From NCBI GenBank assembly GCA_947564465.1, contig CANOCV010000023.1, positions 1-45,958 on the forward strand: 45,958 bases of DNA, written 5' to 3'. The notes beneath the pieces are model-generated. The model was not told the DNA's origin, did not search any database, and saw nothing but the letters and a program-made list of their open reading frames with translations. Shown piece after piece: positions 1 through 7,395 of the stretch; position 1 is the first letter of the stretch, and every line of letters begins with the position of its first letter. The stretch is from an uncultured Roseburia sp. (lineage in GTDB: Bacteria > Bacillota > Clostridia > Lachnospirales > Lachnospiraceae). A program made the translations under genes and the position numbers.

Positions 1-595
1 CTAAGGATGAATGGAGAGAGATTAAAGGAAGCTTTATGGCCAACTGGACAGGAGATCTCAAAAAAGCAGTGCTGTAAACGGGTATGTCCCTTTTTATCTT
101 CATCTCGCTTAAACAGTTGTTGTATAACATACGAACCTCTCTGTTTTGCAAAGGAAGAGCGGATTTTTTCAGAGAGTTTAAGCGTGATCTTGATTTTACC
201 ACTAATAACAGCATTGCAAGGATGCCGATCAGCCATATTCCAAACAGTATGAGTCCGATAATAGACGGCGTTTTGCTGCTGACAGACAGCGCAAAGTCAT
301 TTATCTGTTTTGTAGTGCCGGACACACTCACATTTACCGCTGTTTCTGCAACAGTTTCCATATTTGGCGACGCTGCTTTTTTCAATTTGTCAAGCCATAA
401 GAAAACCTGTGAAAGCCGGGTCGGGCGGACAGGAAGAAATGGAACTGCCAGCAGCCCAAGCAGCAGAAACCATAAATTGTACTGCATCCGGCTGGTCAGA
501 TGGTTTCTCAATGCCCGCTTGACTATGAGAAGTACGCTTATGATAGCGCAGATTAAAATATTGCAAAGAAAAAAACGTATTCCGAAATCTGCCAT
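1..595 (-). CDS. BlaR1/MecR1-type M56 sensor-transducer, 3' end outside window
   Basis: Reading leftward from an ATG at 595 the frame stays open for 198 codons to the window edge, so only the N-terminal part is visible. It starts with a hydrophobic helix (IRFFLCNILICAIISVLLIV), then a second (LWFLLLGLLAVPFLPV), a soluble loop, and a third (IIGLILFGIWLIGILAMLLL). The stretch NREVRMLYNNCLSEMKIKR followed by IPVYSTAFLRSPVQLAIKLP resembles the segment before the HExxH zinc site in BlaR1/MecR1 proteins. The zinc motif and any penicillin-binding sensor domain would lie beyond position 1. Members of this family cleave or inactivate the BlaI/MecI repressor when a cell-wall antibiotic is sensed. An excellent RBS (GGAGGG) precedes the ATG. 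The gene starts 1 nt after the remnant of its expected partner blaI. The assignment to M56 is fairly sure; beta-lactam sensing cannot be shown. Confidence 0.8.
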   Translation of the reverse strand, partial: MADFGIRFFLCNILICAIISVLLIVKRALRNHLTSRMQYNLWFLLLGLLAVPFLPVRPTRLSQVFLWLDKLKKAASPNMETVAETAVNVSVSGTTKQINDFALSVSSKTPSIIGLILFGIWLIGILAMLLLVVKSRSRLNSLKKSALPLQNREVRMLYNNCLSEMKIKRDIPVYSTAFLRSPVQLAIKLPLISLHSSL

Positions 596-596
596 G

Positions 597-692
597 TTAA
601 GCCCTCCTTTCATTGGTGCTGATCGGTGCGTGTTTCCATATAACTTTCATCACTTCAAATTCTGCTTCTGAAATCTGCGGCAATCCCTTCAT
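597..692 (-). pseudogene. blaI: blaI/mecI-family repressor remnant (31 codons)
   Basis: An ATG at 692 opens a 31-codon frame ending in TAA at 597. Its residues QISEAEFEVMKVIWK, then HAPISTNE, match the well-known N-terminus of BlaI/MecI winged-helix repressors, which are normally about 120-130 aa. After STNE the frame runs straight into ERRA-stop, and the last codons contain the RBS of the M56 gene. This is what an in-frame deletion of the middle and C-terminus would leave. The remnant covers only the first helix of the DNA-binding domain and lacks the recognition helix and dimerisation region, so it cannot be a working repressor. It may still be translated for coupling to the M56 gene. Whether an intact blaI paralogue exists elsewhere cannot be seen here. 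Confidence 0.8.
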
Positions 693-713
693 TTTTTGAA
701 CCCCGCTCAATTC

Positions 714-757
714 TTACGAATGTAATATATTATAGTGTATAAAATGTGAAATGTCAA
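714..757 (-). promoter_or_regulatory. Promoter and BlaI-like operator of the blaI-remnant/M56 operon
   Basis: On the minus strand TTGACA (757-752) and TATAAT (734-729) are separated by exactly 17 nt, a consensus sigma-A promoter. Just downstream of the -10, at 725-714, lies the dyad TTACATTCGTAA, which differs at one position from the TTACA-NN-TGTAA form of BlaI/MecI operators. Promoter and operator are therefore intact although the local repressor gene is not. Confidence 0.75.
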
Positions 758-804
758 TTTAGCTTTCTGACGCGGATACGTTAAAATTCATTTCACCGGC
801 AGCT

Positions 805-842
805 GGGCAGGGGCAGACGAAACAAATCGTCTGCCCCTGCCC
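805..842 (-). terminator. 16-bp perfect hairpin downstream of proS
   Basis: Arms 805-820 and 827-842 are perfectly complementary (16 bp, mostly G-C) around a 6-nt loop. It lies about 65 nt past the proS stop and is the likely transcript end. In the minus direction no clear U-run follows; in the plus direction a pyrimidine-rich stretch does. Termination efficiency, or a 3'-protective role, is uncertain. Confidence 0.55.
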
Positions 843-905
843 GGTTCTCTCTTTTCTTCAGACGCAAGTCTGCGAGTGACCAAAAACGCTTTGCCATATA
901 CAAAT

Positions 906-2615
906 TTATTTTTCCGCTGAAAGGAGCTTTCGTATTTCTTCTGCCGCCAAATCCATTGAAACACTGGCAGAAAAGCTTTTATCCCTCGAAACAACCTCAA
1001 CGACATTTTGTTTTATGTTCCGGGGACTGACAATCACTCTAAGCGGTACGCCGATAAGGTCGGCGTCCGAGAACATGACGCCGGCGCTGACCCTTCGGTC
1101 ATCATAAATGACCTCCACACCGCTGCTTTGCAGTTCCTCGTACAGTTTGTCGGCATAATCCTTAACCCCGGCATCATCAGCGCGAACAGCGCAGAGATGT
1201 ACCTGCCACGGCGCCACCGACAAAGGCCAGATCGGACCATGCTCATCGTGATGCGCCTCACAGATGGAAGCGGCAAGTCTGCCGATGCCGATACCGTAGC
1301 AGCCCATGACCGGATACTGCGCTTCTCCGCTGCCATCAATATAGGTCATATTCATAGACTTGGTGTACTTGGTTCCGAGCTGGAAGATATTGCCCACCTC
1401 AATGCCGCGGGATACCGTGATTGAGGGCTTTCCGCAGTGCGGGCAGATGCCGCCTTTTTGTATTTTGGCAAAATCATGGTACTCTGCGCCTTCAATGTCA
1501 CGCTCCATATCCAAGCCGGTGTAGTGATACTCACAGACGTTCGCGCCGCAGGAGAGATTGTTCATGCCTTCAAGGGAACGGTCATACAGAACGGTGAAAT
1601 TTCCTTTTAGATTGACAGGCCCGATATATCCTGCCTTAAGCCCGCTTTCATCGGTAATAACCGCCGGATGGATGTCACAGCCTAAATAGTTTGTGAGCTT
1701 GGTTTCATTGACCTCAAGATCGCCGCGGATAAACAATACAATATAATGGTCATCAAAATTGCGCTGATAGACGACCGCCTTGCAGGAAGTCTTTTCGTCA
1801 CAATGTAGAAATCCGCAAACGTCCTCAATGGTGTGAATGTCCGGCGTGTGTACCAAAACAAGTTCTTGGGAAGCATCGTTTCTCCTATTATGGATAATAC
1901 ATTCTGCCGCCTCCATATTGGCACGGTAGTCACACTCCGTACAGATAGCAATAGAATCTTCACCGACCGGGGTAAGCAGCATAAATTCGTGGGAGATATT
2001 ACCGCCCATCATACCGGAGTCGGAAGCAACCGAAATAACCTCCGGCAGGCCCGCTCTTGCATAGATGCGCTCATAAGCCTTATGACATTTATCGTAATAA
2101 TTCTCTAAATCCGCCTGACTGGTATGGAAAGAGTAGGCGTCTTTCATTGTAAATTCACGGACACGGATAAGTCCTGCCCTCGGCCTTGCTTCATCACGGA
2201 ACTTCGTCTGGATCTGATATATCATAAAAGGATATTTCAGATAGCTCTGCCCGAAATCACGCACAAGATGAACGGCGGCTTCTTCATGTGTCATACCAAG
2301 CACAAGAGGACTTCCGCTGCGGTCATTAAAGCGGGCCATTTCTTTGCCGATGCTCTCGTATCTGCCGGATTCCTGCCAGATAGAAGCGGGCATAACGACG
2401 GGAAACTGCACTTCCTGTCCGTCAATGGCGTCCATTTCCTCACGAATGATCTGCTCGATCTTGCGTGTCACTCTTTTCAGCGGCAGATAGGACGAAAAGA
2501 TACCGTTTGCCACATACTTCATATAACCGCCGCGCACCATCAGGGCATGGCTGTCAATGTTACAGTCTGACGGTCTTTCCCGGAAACGCTCTCCGACAAG
2601 TTTTTCTAATTTCAT
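906..2615 (-). CDS. proS: Prolyl-tRNA synthetase, bacterial (ProS type 1)
   Basis: Cytosolic class II synthetase that charges tRNA-Pro, 569 aa, close to the roughly 570 aa of bacterial-type enzymes that carry an editing insertion. Class II motif 2 is visible as TKFRDEARPRAGLIRVREF, and motif 3 as GCYGIGIGRLAASICEAHHD. Between them (about residues 225-405) lies the INS-type editing domain that removes mischarged Ala. An anticodon-binding domain follows (WPLSVAPWQVHL onward). The start is set at the ATG at 2615 (MKLEKLVGERF) because GGAGG lies 8 nt upstream; the open frame extends to 2693 but that part overlaps leader RNA elements. Transcription starts about 350 nt upstream and passes through a T-box attenuator, so expression should rise when uncharged tRNA-Pro accumulates. 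Confidence 0.97.
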   Translation of the reverse strand: MKLEKLVGERFRERPSDCNIDSHALMVRGGYMKYVANGIFSSYLPLKRVTRKIEQIIREEMDAIDGQEVQFPVVMPASIWQESGRYESIGKEMARFNDRSGSPLVLGMTHEEAAVHLVRDFGQSYLKYPFMIYQIQTKFRDEARPRAGLIRVREFTMKDAYSFHTSQADLENYYDKCHKAYERIYARAGLPEVISVASDSGMMGGNISHEFMLLTPVGEDSIAICTECDYRANMEAAECIIHNRRNDASQELVLVHTPDIHTIEDVCGFLHCDEKTSCKAVVYQRNFDDHYIVLFIRGDLEVNETKLTNYLGCDIHPAVITDESGLKAGYIGPVNLKGNFTVLYDRSLEGMNNLSCGANVCEYHYTGLDMERDIEGAEYHDFAKIQKGGICPHCGKPSITVSRGIEVGNIFQLGTKYTKSMNMTYIDGSGEAQYPVMGCYGIGIGRLAASICEAHHDEHGPIWPLSVAPWQVHLCAVRADDAGVKDYADKLYEELQSSGVEVIYDDRRVSAGVMFSDADLIGVPLRVIVSPRNIKQNVVEVVSRDKSFSASVSMDLAAEEIRKLLSAEK

Positions 2616-2645
2616 AAAGGATACCTCCGTATTTTGTTTTTGAAC

Positions 2646-2695
2646 ACTTACGGAACCTGCCACCGGCAGCTTCCTTCGGATGTATGGCAACAAAA
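2646..2695 (-). repeat. 50-nt post-terminator element, copy 1
   Basis: Read on the minus strand this 50-nt segment starts inside the U-run of the T-box terminator and ends 31 nt before the proS ATG. It aligns without gaps to 12221-12270 on the plus strand with 45 of 50 identities; all five differences are transitions. The core is the 19-mer AAGCTGCCGGTGGCAGGTT, which can fold as CTGCC-GGT-GGCAG. It contains no ORF, and I do not recognise the family. Confidence 0.75.
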
Positions 2696-2962
2696 AAGCC
2701 CTGAGCCGACATTACATCAGCTTAGGGCGAACTAAAGACAAGTCCGTGGTACCACCTAAATTCGGAATGATCCGCACTTTCCGGCACAAGGGAAAATCCG
2801 ATGCCATATCTCTGTAACGGGAGAACCCGGTGAGGCTTACTGTCAGTTCGGCTCACAGCTCAAAGACCGGTTGGGCATCTTTTCAATAAAGGCTTGCACC
2901 GGCCGCCTTCTCTCTGAAAATCCGAGATGCTTACTATTTCTTATCATAGCTTTTGTGTTCAA
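2692..2962 (-). promoter_or_regulatory. T-box leader (tRNA-Pro sensing) with terminator
   Basis: The T-box sequence AGGTGGTACCACGGAC is at 2757-2742. It precedes a terminator hairpin GCCCTAAGC...GCTCAGGGC (2728-2698) and a run of six T (2697-2692). Upstream, CAGAGAGAAGG and GGTGCAAGCC resemble Stem I elements, and AGTAAGCCTCACCGGG...CCCGTTACAGA resembles Stem III. GCATCT (about 2927) can pair with AGATGC (2881-2876); the codon next to this helix at 2875-2872 reads CCC or CCA, both proline. This fits proS downstream. The exact specifier register was inferred by eye. Confidence 0.9.
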
Positions 2963-2970
2963 TTTAATAA

Positions 2971-2999
2971 TTTATATCACAAAAGATAATGGCTGTCAA
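2971..2999 (-). promoter_or_regulatory. proS T-box promoter
   Basis: On the minus strand TTGACA (2999-2994) and TATAAA (2976-2971) are spaced by 17 nt. Transcription would begin near 2963 and run into the T-box leader. Confidence 0.75.
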
Positions 3000-3028
3000 G
3001 AGTTCATGGTTCTAATGGATTTTTCGAA

Positions 3029-3544
3029 TTATTTTAACAGGCTGTCCATCAAAATGGCGTACACATCATCACATGCGTTTTTCCAATTGCGGCAGATTGC
3101 CTCCGCCTGTTCTTTTGTTTTGACAGTCAGTGTCAGATCAAGGCGTGAAATACCGTTTTCCTTGATTTGGCATCGTGCGGCGTATTTTTGCCCGGAAGTT
3201 TTATAGAAATCGGCAAGAATGGAGTTTTTGTTTTTGAATTCCATTTTATTTTCGGAGAAGTAAAGATAAACGTCCTCACGGATGGAGTCGGATATTTTAT
3301 CCTGAAAATATTTTAAAGTTCCGCTTCCGCCGGAGGTTATCCGGTATTGTGTATTACTGTGGGTGGATTCGGCGCGGATCAGGTCGGAATCAAGTAAGTC
3401 GTGGATGGCCTGTTGAACTGTAAAATAGTCAGTATATTCCTTCTCTAAAAAGAAATCGGATATTTGGGTATTCGCCAACGGAAAGTCGACGTTTTCCAGC
3501 ATATACAGAATGATCAGTTTGTAGAGAGTATTCGGTTCTGCCAT
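3029..3544 (-). CDS. DUF4364 family winged-helix-like protein
   Basis: A 171-aa soluble protein matching my recollection of the DUF4364 family of Firmicutes. The N-terminal 75 residues (TLYKLIILYMLENVDFPLANTQI onward to LLDSDLIRAE) read like a winged-helix DNA-binding domain of the PadR/MarR kind. The C-terminal half is a mixed alpha/beta domain (ISRLDLTLTVKTKEQAEAICRNWK). There is no signal peptide or membrane helix. It is the last gene of a minus-strand group, 4 nt after the radical SAM gene, with an AAAGGAA RBS. The function is unknown; a regulator role is inference from fold only. Confidence 0.8.
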   Translation of the reverse strand: MAEPNTLYKLIILYMLENVDFPLANTQISDFFLEKEYTDYFTVQQAIHDLLDSDLIRAESTHSNTQYRITSGGSGTLKYFQDKISDSIREDVYLYFSENKMEFKNKNSILADFYKTSGQKYAARCQIKENGISRLDLTLTVKTKEQAEAICRNWKNACDDVYAILMDSLLK

Positions 3545-3548
3545 ATAG

Positions 3549-4517
3549 TTATTCCTTTCTGTCTGTCAAAGAAGATGGCGGGTAAAATTTTCCCTGCCAA
3601 AGATCTAAAAGCTTCATGTTTTTGTGAATCAGGTTCAGGACACGTTTTTTGTCGGCGCTCCACGTCGGAGCAATTAAAAGATTTTTCGGACCGTCTCCAG
3701 TGATACGGTGAATGACCATGCCGGCAGGCAGGCGGGCTAAGCATTGCGGAATGAATGCGCAGTAATCTTCCATGGTAAATAAAGGAAACGGGCGCTTCTC
3801 ATAATAATCCGCAAGATCCGTACCTTTTAATATATGCAGAAGCTGGAGCTTGATTCCCGAAACGGGAAGAGAGGCAACCTTATCGATAGAGGCTAACATC
3901 ATTTCTTTTGTTTCATTTGGAAGTCCAAGAATCAGATGGACAATTACAGGAAGTCCGGCCGAGTGCAGGCGGGAGACGGTATCTAAAAAGCAGTCGAGGG
4001 TAAAACCGCTTCGGATGAACGCGGCGGTGGAGGCGTGGATTGTTTGAAGTCCCAGCTCAATCCATATAGGTTTTATGCGACTAAGTTCCGTCAAAAGAGA
4101 GAGGACATCCGCATCAATACAATCCGGTCTCGTAGCGATGGAAAGAGCGGCAATATCAGGGTGGGAGAGTGCCTCAAGGTAGATACTGCGCAGATAGGAG
4201 ATATCTGCATAAGTATTTGTGTATGCCTGAAAGTAGGCTATAAACTTTTTGCAGTTTGTTTTGCCGGCAAGCCTGACCTTTTCCTGTCGGATTTGTTGCG
4301 TGACGGAAAGCGAGGGATGGCCGGCAAAATCTCCGGAGCCGCCGGCAGAGCAGAAGATGCAGCCGCGATTTCCAAGTGTGCCGTCGCGGTTCGGGCAGGT
4401 CATGCCGCCGTTTAAGGAAAGGCGGTAGACCTTCTCGCCGTATGTCTGTTTTAAATAACAATTCAGGGAATAATATCGTTTCCCGTCCTCGTAATATCCG
4501 TAATTTTTTGTATTCAT
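3549..4517 (-). CDS. TIGR01212/YhcC-type radical SAM protein
   Basis: A 322-aa radical S-adenosylmethionine protein. Cysteines at about residues 41, 53 and 56 (CPNRDGTLGNRGCIFC) form the wider-spaced cluster motif of the YhcC family. It is followed by the glycine-rich SAGGSGDFAG. Later blocks LSIATRPDCID, IELGLQTIH and VHLILGLPNET are the Elp3/MiaB-like barrel strands typical of the family. The substrate is not established here; tRNA or other macromolecule modification is possible but unproven. The ATG lies 1 nt past the malic-enzyme stop and has no clear Shine-Dalgarno, so translation is probably coupled to the upstream gene. Confidence 0.9.
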   Translation of the reverse strand: MNTKNYGYYEDGKRYYSLNCYLKQTYGEKVYRLSLNGGMTCPNRDGTLGNRGCIFCSAGGSGDFAGHPSLSVTQQIRQEKVRLAGKTNCKKFIAYFQAYTNTYADISYLRSIYLEALSHPDIAALSIATRPDCIDADVLSLLTELSRIKPIWIELGLQTIHASTAAFIRSGFTLDCFLDTVSRLHSAGLPVIVHLILGLPNETKEMMLASIDKVASLPVSGIKLQLLHILKGTDLADYYEKRPFPLFTMEDYCAFIPQCLARLPAGMVIHRITGDGPKNLLIAPTWSADKKRVLNLIHKNMKLLDLWQGKFYPPSSLTDRKE

Positions 4518-4518
4518 A

Positions 4519-5676
4519 TCAATCTGAAGTGATATGTGATTTTACGGCCTCGCTGACAGCTTTGGCAACGCGCGGGTCAAACGGTTCCGGCATGATATAA
4601 TCTTCGTTTAATTCCTCGTCTGACACAAGCCCGGCAATGGTTTTTGCGGCAGCAAGCTTCATCTCCTCGGTAATGCGCGCTGCGCGTCCTTCTAAAGCAC
4701 CTTTAAAAATGCCCGGAAAAGCAACTACATTGTTGATCTGATTCGGGAAATCGCTTCTGCCGGTACCGATGATTCTTGCTCCGGCGGCTTTGGCGTCATC
4801 CGGCATGATTTCAGGGATCGGATTTGCCATGGCAAAAACGATGGCATCTTTGTTCATGGTAGCTACCATTTCAGGAGTTAAGACATTAGGAGCGGATACC
4901 CCGATAAAAATATCGGTATTTTTTACGGCATCGGCCAGAGTTCCGGTCTGATTGTCAAGGTTGGTAAGCTCGGTCATTTTCTTTTGCATCCAGTTTAATG
5001 TCGGGTAATCTTTGCTGATGATTCCCTTGCTTGCGCACATTGTAATATGGCGGAAGCCGTAGGACAAGAGCAGCTTGGCGATTGCAACCCCGGCCGCTCC
5101 CGCACCGTTTACGACAACGCGGCAGTCTTCCTTTTTCTTACCTGTTATCTTTAAGGCGTTGATTGTGGCGGCGAGCACTACGATTGCCGTGCCGTGCTGG
5201 TCATCGTGAAAGACAGGGATATCTAAAAGCTCTTTTAAGCGCTCCTCAATCTCAAAGCAGCGCGGCGCAGAGATGTCTTCTAAGTTAATGCCGCCGAAGC
5301 CCGGCGCAAGGTTTTTTACGGTGTTTATAATTTCATCCGTATCCTGCGTATCAAGGCAGATCGGGAATGCGTTTACATCGCCGAATTCTTTGAATAAGAC
5401 GCATTTTCCCTCCATAACCGGCATGGCGGCGTACGGGCCGATGTTGCCTAAGCCCAGCACAGCGCTTCCGTCGGAGATGACGGCAACGGTGTTGGATTTG
5501 ATGGTGTATGTATAGGCCTCGTCCTTGTTTTGGTGGATAATTTCGCAGGGCGCGGCAACACCCGGCGTATATGCGATGGCAAGGTCGTCTCTGGTTTTTA
5601 CCGGAGATTTGGAAACCGTTTCCAGCTTGCCGTTCCATTCTTTGTGCATTAAAATTGCCTTTTCGTTTGTGTCCAT
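4519..5676 (-). CDS. NAD(P)-dependent malic enzyme (short bacterial form)
   Basis: A 385-aa malic enzyme (oxidative decarboxylation of malate to pyruvate and CO2), the normal length for the short bacterial type without a phosphotransacetylase domain. Visible signatures are AYTPGVAAPCEII near residue 35, the metal and substrate segment PVFHDDQHGTAIVVLAA, the Rossmann loop VVNGAGAAGVAIAKLL, and SAPNVLTPEMV...MANPIPEI. It heads a minus-strand unit with the YhcC-type protein and DUF4364. GAGGAG lies 7 nt before the ATG. Cofactor preference (NAD or NADP) was not decided. Confidence 0.95.
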   Translation of the reverse strand: MDTNEKAILMHKEWNGKLETVSKSPVKTRDDLAIAYTPGVAAPCEIIHQNKDEAYTYTIKSNTVAVISDGSAVLGLGNIGPYAAMPVMEGKCVLFKEFGDVNAFPICLDTQDTDEIINTVKNLAPGFGGINLEDISAPRCFEIEERLKELLDIPVFHDDQHGTAIVVLAATINALKITGKKKEDCRVVVNGAGAAGVAIAKLLLSYGFRHITMCASKGIISKDYPTLNWMQKKMTELTNLDNQTGTLADAVKNTDIFIGVSAPNVLTPEMVATMNKDAIVFAMANPIPEIMPDDAKAAGARIIGTGRSDFPNQINNVVAFPGIFKGALEGRAARITEEMKLAAAKTIAGLVSDEELNEDYIMPEPFDPRVAKAVSEAVKSHITSD

Positions 5677-5717
5677 AAATTCTCTCCTCTTGTTGCTTAT
5701 TTCCTATTAATAGTATT

Positions 5718-5830
5718 ATCATAGCATGATTGTCCACATCCAAAGGAGGTGAACAGTAACATCATAGCATTAAAAAAATAACAAATCAAGAAAAATAGGA
5801 CTTCCTATTTCAAATCAAGTAGTGTATAAT
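5718..5830. promoter_or_regulatory. Divergent maeB-like/rho regulatory region with palindrome
   Basis: The 274-nt gap between the divergent malic enzyme and rho genes holds no ORF. A perfect 8-bp inverted repeat (5793-5800 and 5803-5810, AAATAGGA/TCCTATTT) is flanked by direct repeats CAAATCAAG at 5782-5790 and 5811-5819. A TATAAT at 5825-5830 is a candidate rho -10, which would put its weak -35 inside the palindrome. A second direct repeat ATCATAGCAT occurs at 5718-5727 and 5761-5770, nearer the malic enzyme side. No regulator is identified. Confidence 0.45.
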
Positions 5831-5950
5831 ATGTCGTGAATCAAATCTTAAGAATCATTGAGAGTCTGACGATATTTCATCGAAAGAATTCCTGCAAGTG
5901 AGAGAATTATTATAGATAGAAGTATTATGTATGGGTTTAAAGGAGAATTT

Positions 5951-7276
5951 ATGAGAGAAAAGTATGAGAGCCTTTCTGTGTCTGTTTTGCGCGACGTGGC
6001 AAAAACAAGGGGAATTAAGAACACATCAACAATGAAGAAGGCACAGTTGGTGGATGCAATGCTGGCTGAGGATGAAAAAACCACAGTATCGACCGAAAAG
6101 CAGCCGGAAAAGACAGAAGAGAAGCCGGAGCAAAGATATGAGGATTTAGACAGCGGGCAGATTGCAAACGGAATCTTAGAGGTTATGCCGGACGGATATG
6201 GTTTTATCCGCTGTGAGAATTATCTTCCGGGCGAAAATGACGTTTATGTATCACCGTCCCAGATACGTCGTTTTAATTTGAAGACGGGTGATATTATTAT
6301 GGGGAATACGAGAATAAAAACACAGTCGGAGAAATTTTCGGCGCTGCTGTATATTACAACCATTAACGGAATCCACCCGGCGGAGGCGGCAAAACGGAAA
6401 AATTTCGAGGATTTAACACCGATTTTTCCGAATGAGCGGGTTCGTCTGGAGAATGGAAGCGGCAATATGGCAATGCGCATTGTAGATATAGTTTCTCCGA
6501 TTGGAAAAGGACAGCGAGGTATGATTGTGTCGCCGCCGAAGGCCGGCAAGACAACCTTGTTAAAAGAAATTGCAAAGTCCGTTACCAGCAATAATCCTGA
6601 CATGCATTTGATTATTCTGCTTATCGATGAGCGTCCGGAGGAGGTTACGGACATTAAGGAGGCGATTGAGGGCAGAAATGTGGAGGTTATATACTCTACA
6701 TTTGACGAGCTTCCGGATCATCATAAGAGGGTATCCGAGATGGTGATTGAGCGCGCGAAACGTCTTGTGGAGCACAAGAAGGATGTGATGATACTGCTTG
6801 ACAGTATTACGAGACTGGCCAGAGCCTATAATCTGACGGTTCCGCCAAGCGGGAGAACACTTTCCGGAGGACTGGACCCTGCCGCGCTTCATATGCCGAA
6901 ACGATTTTTCGGAGCGGCGAGAAATATGCGTGAAGGAGGAAGCCTTACGGTTCTTGCGACAGCGCTTGTGGATACCGGAAGTAAGATGGACGATGTGGTG
7001 TACGAGGAGTTTAAGGGAACCGGTAACATGGAGCTTGTCCTTGACCGCAGGCTTTCCGAGAAACGCGTATTTCCGGCGCTTGATATTGTAAAATCAGGAA
7101 CGCGGCGTGAGGATTTGCTTTTAGACCAAGATGAGCAGGATGCGGTTATGATTATGCGAAGAGCGATTAACGGTATGAAGACGGAAGATGCGGTGGAGAG
7201 CATTTTAAATCTGTTTGTACGCACAAGAACAAACCGTGATTTTTGCCAGATGATAAAAAGGACAAAATTTATTTAA
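5951..7276 (+). CDS. rho: Transcription termination factor Rho
   Basis: A 441-aa hexameric RNA helicase that ends transcription. In order: an N-terminal helical Rho_N/SAP-like segment (SVLRDVAKTRGIKNTSTMKK), a short acidic/lysine linker (residues 35-65), the cold-shock RNA-binding domain (GILEVMPDGYGFIR), the ATPase with Walker A PPKAGKTT near residue 195, DERPEEVTD, and LLDSITRLARAYN, then the C-terminal SGTRREDLLL segment. The chosen ATG at 5951 has AAAGGAG just upstream; an ATG at 5927 in frame lacks an RBS. It leads a conserved clostridial block with rpmE, DUF1385, prmC and prfA. Confidence 0.97.
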   Translation: MREKYESLSVSVLRDVAKTRGIKNTSTMKKAQLVDAMLAEDEKTTVSTEKQPEKTEEKPEQRYEDLDSGQIANGILEVMPDGYGFIRCENYLPGENDVYVSPSQIRRFNLKTGDIIMGNTRIKTQSEKFSALLYITTINGIHPAEAAKRKNFEDLTPIFPNERVRLENGSGNMAMRIVDIVSPIGKGQRGMIVSPPKAGKTTLLKEIAKSVTSNNPDMHLIILLIDERPEEVTDIKEAIEGRNVEVIYSTFDELPDHHKRVSEMVIERAKRLVEHKKDVMILLDSITRLARAYNLTVPPSGRTLSGGLDPAALHMPKRFFGAARNMREGGSLTVLATALVDTGSKMDDVVYEEFKGTGNMELVLDRRLSEKRVFPALDIVKSGTRREDLLLDQDEQDAVMIMRRAINGMKTEDAVESILNLFVRTRTNRDFCQMIKRTKFI

Positions 7277-7282
7277 AAATGC

Positions 7283-7311
7283 TTGCATAAAGGGGTACGC
7301 TGTGTTACAAT
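7283..7311 (+). promoter_or_regulatory. rpmE promoter
   Basis: TTGCAT (7283-7288) and TACAAT (7306-7311) with a 17-nt spacer lie directly after rho, so rpmE can be made independently of rho. The roughly 80-nt leader has one small hairpin (CTGTTTA/TAAACAG at 7319-7325 and 7335-7341). Confidence 0.65.
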
Positions 7312-7395
7312 GAATAAGCTGTTTATTCGGAAATTAAACAGTGACGTGTTTCATTAGACAAACATGCGATATGAATATATATGAGAGGTGAAAAC

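Noticed and set aside
84..671. 195-codon plus-strand open frame
   Set aside because: It is antisense to the M56 gene and blaI remnant, whose opposite-strand translations match known families with proper RBS and promoter; its own protein has no recognisable features.
1008..1424. 138-codon plus-strand frame
   Set aside because: It lies wholly inside proS on the other strand and has no RBS.
2616..2693. 26-codon N-terminal extension of ProS
   Set aside because: It overlaps the repeat element and the leader region between the terminator and the RBS; the normal ProS start MKLEKLVGERF has a strong RBS at 2615.
5740..5795. Strong AAAGGAGGTGA on the plus strand between malic enzyme and rho
   Set aside because: The only start codon (GTG) is inside the Shine-Dalgarno itself and the frame closes after about ten codons, so it is not a supported gene.
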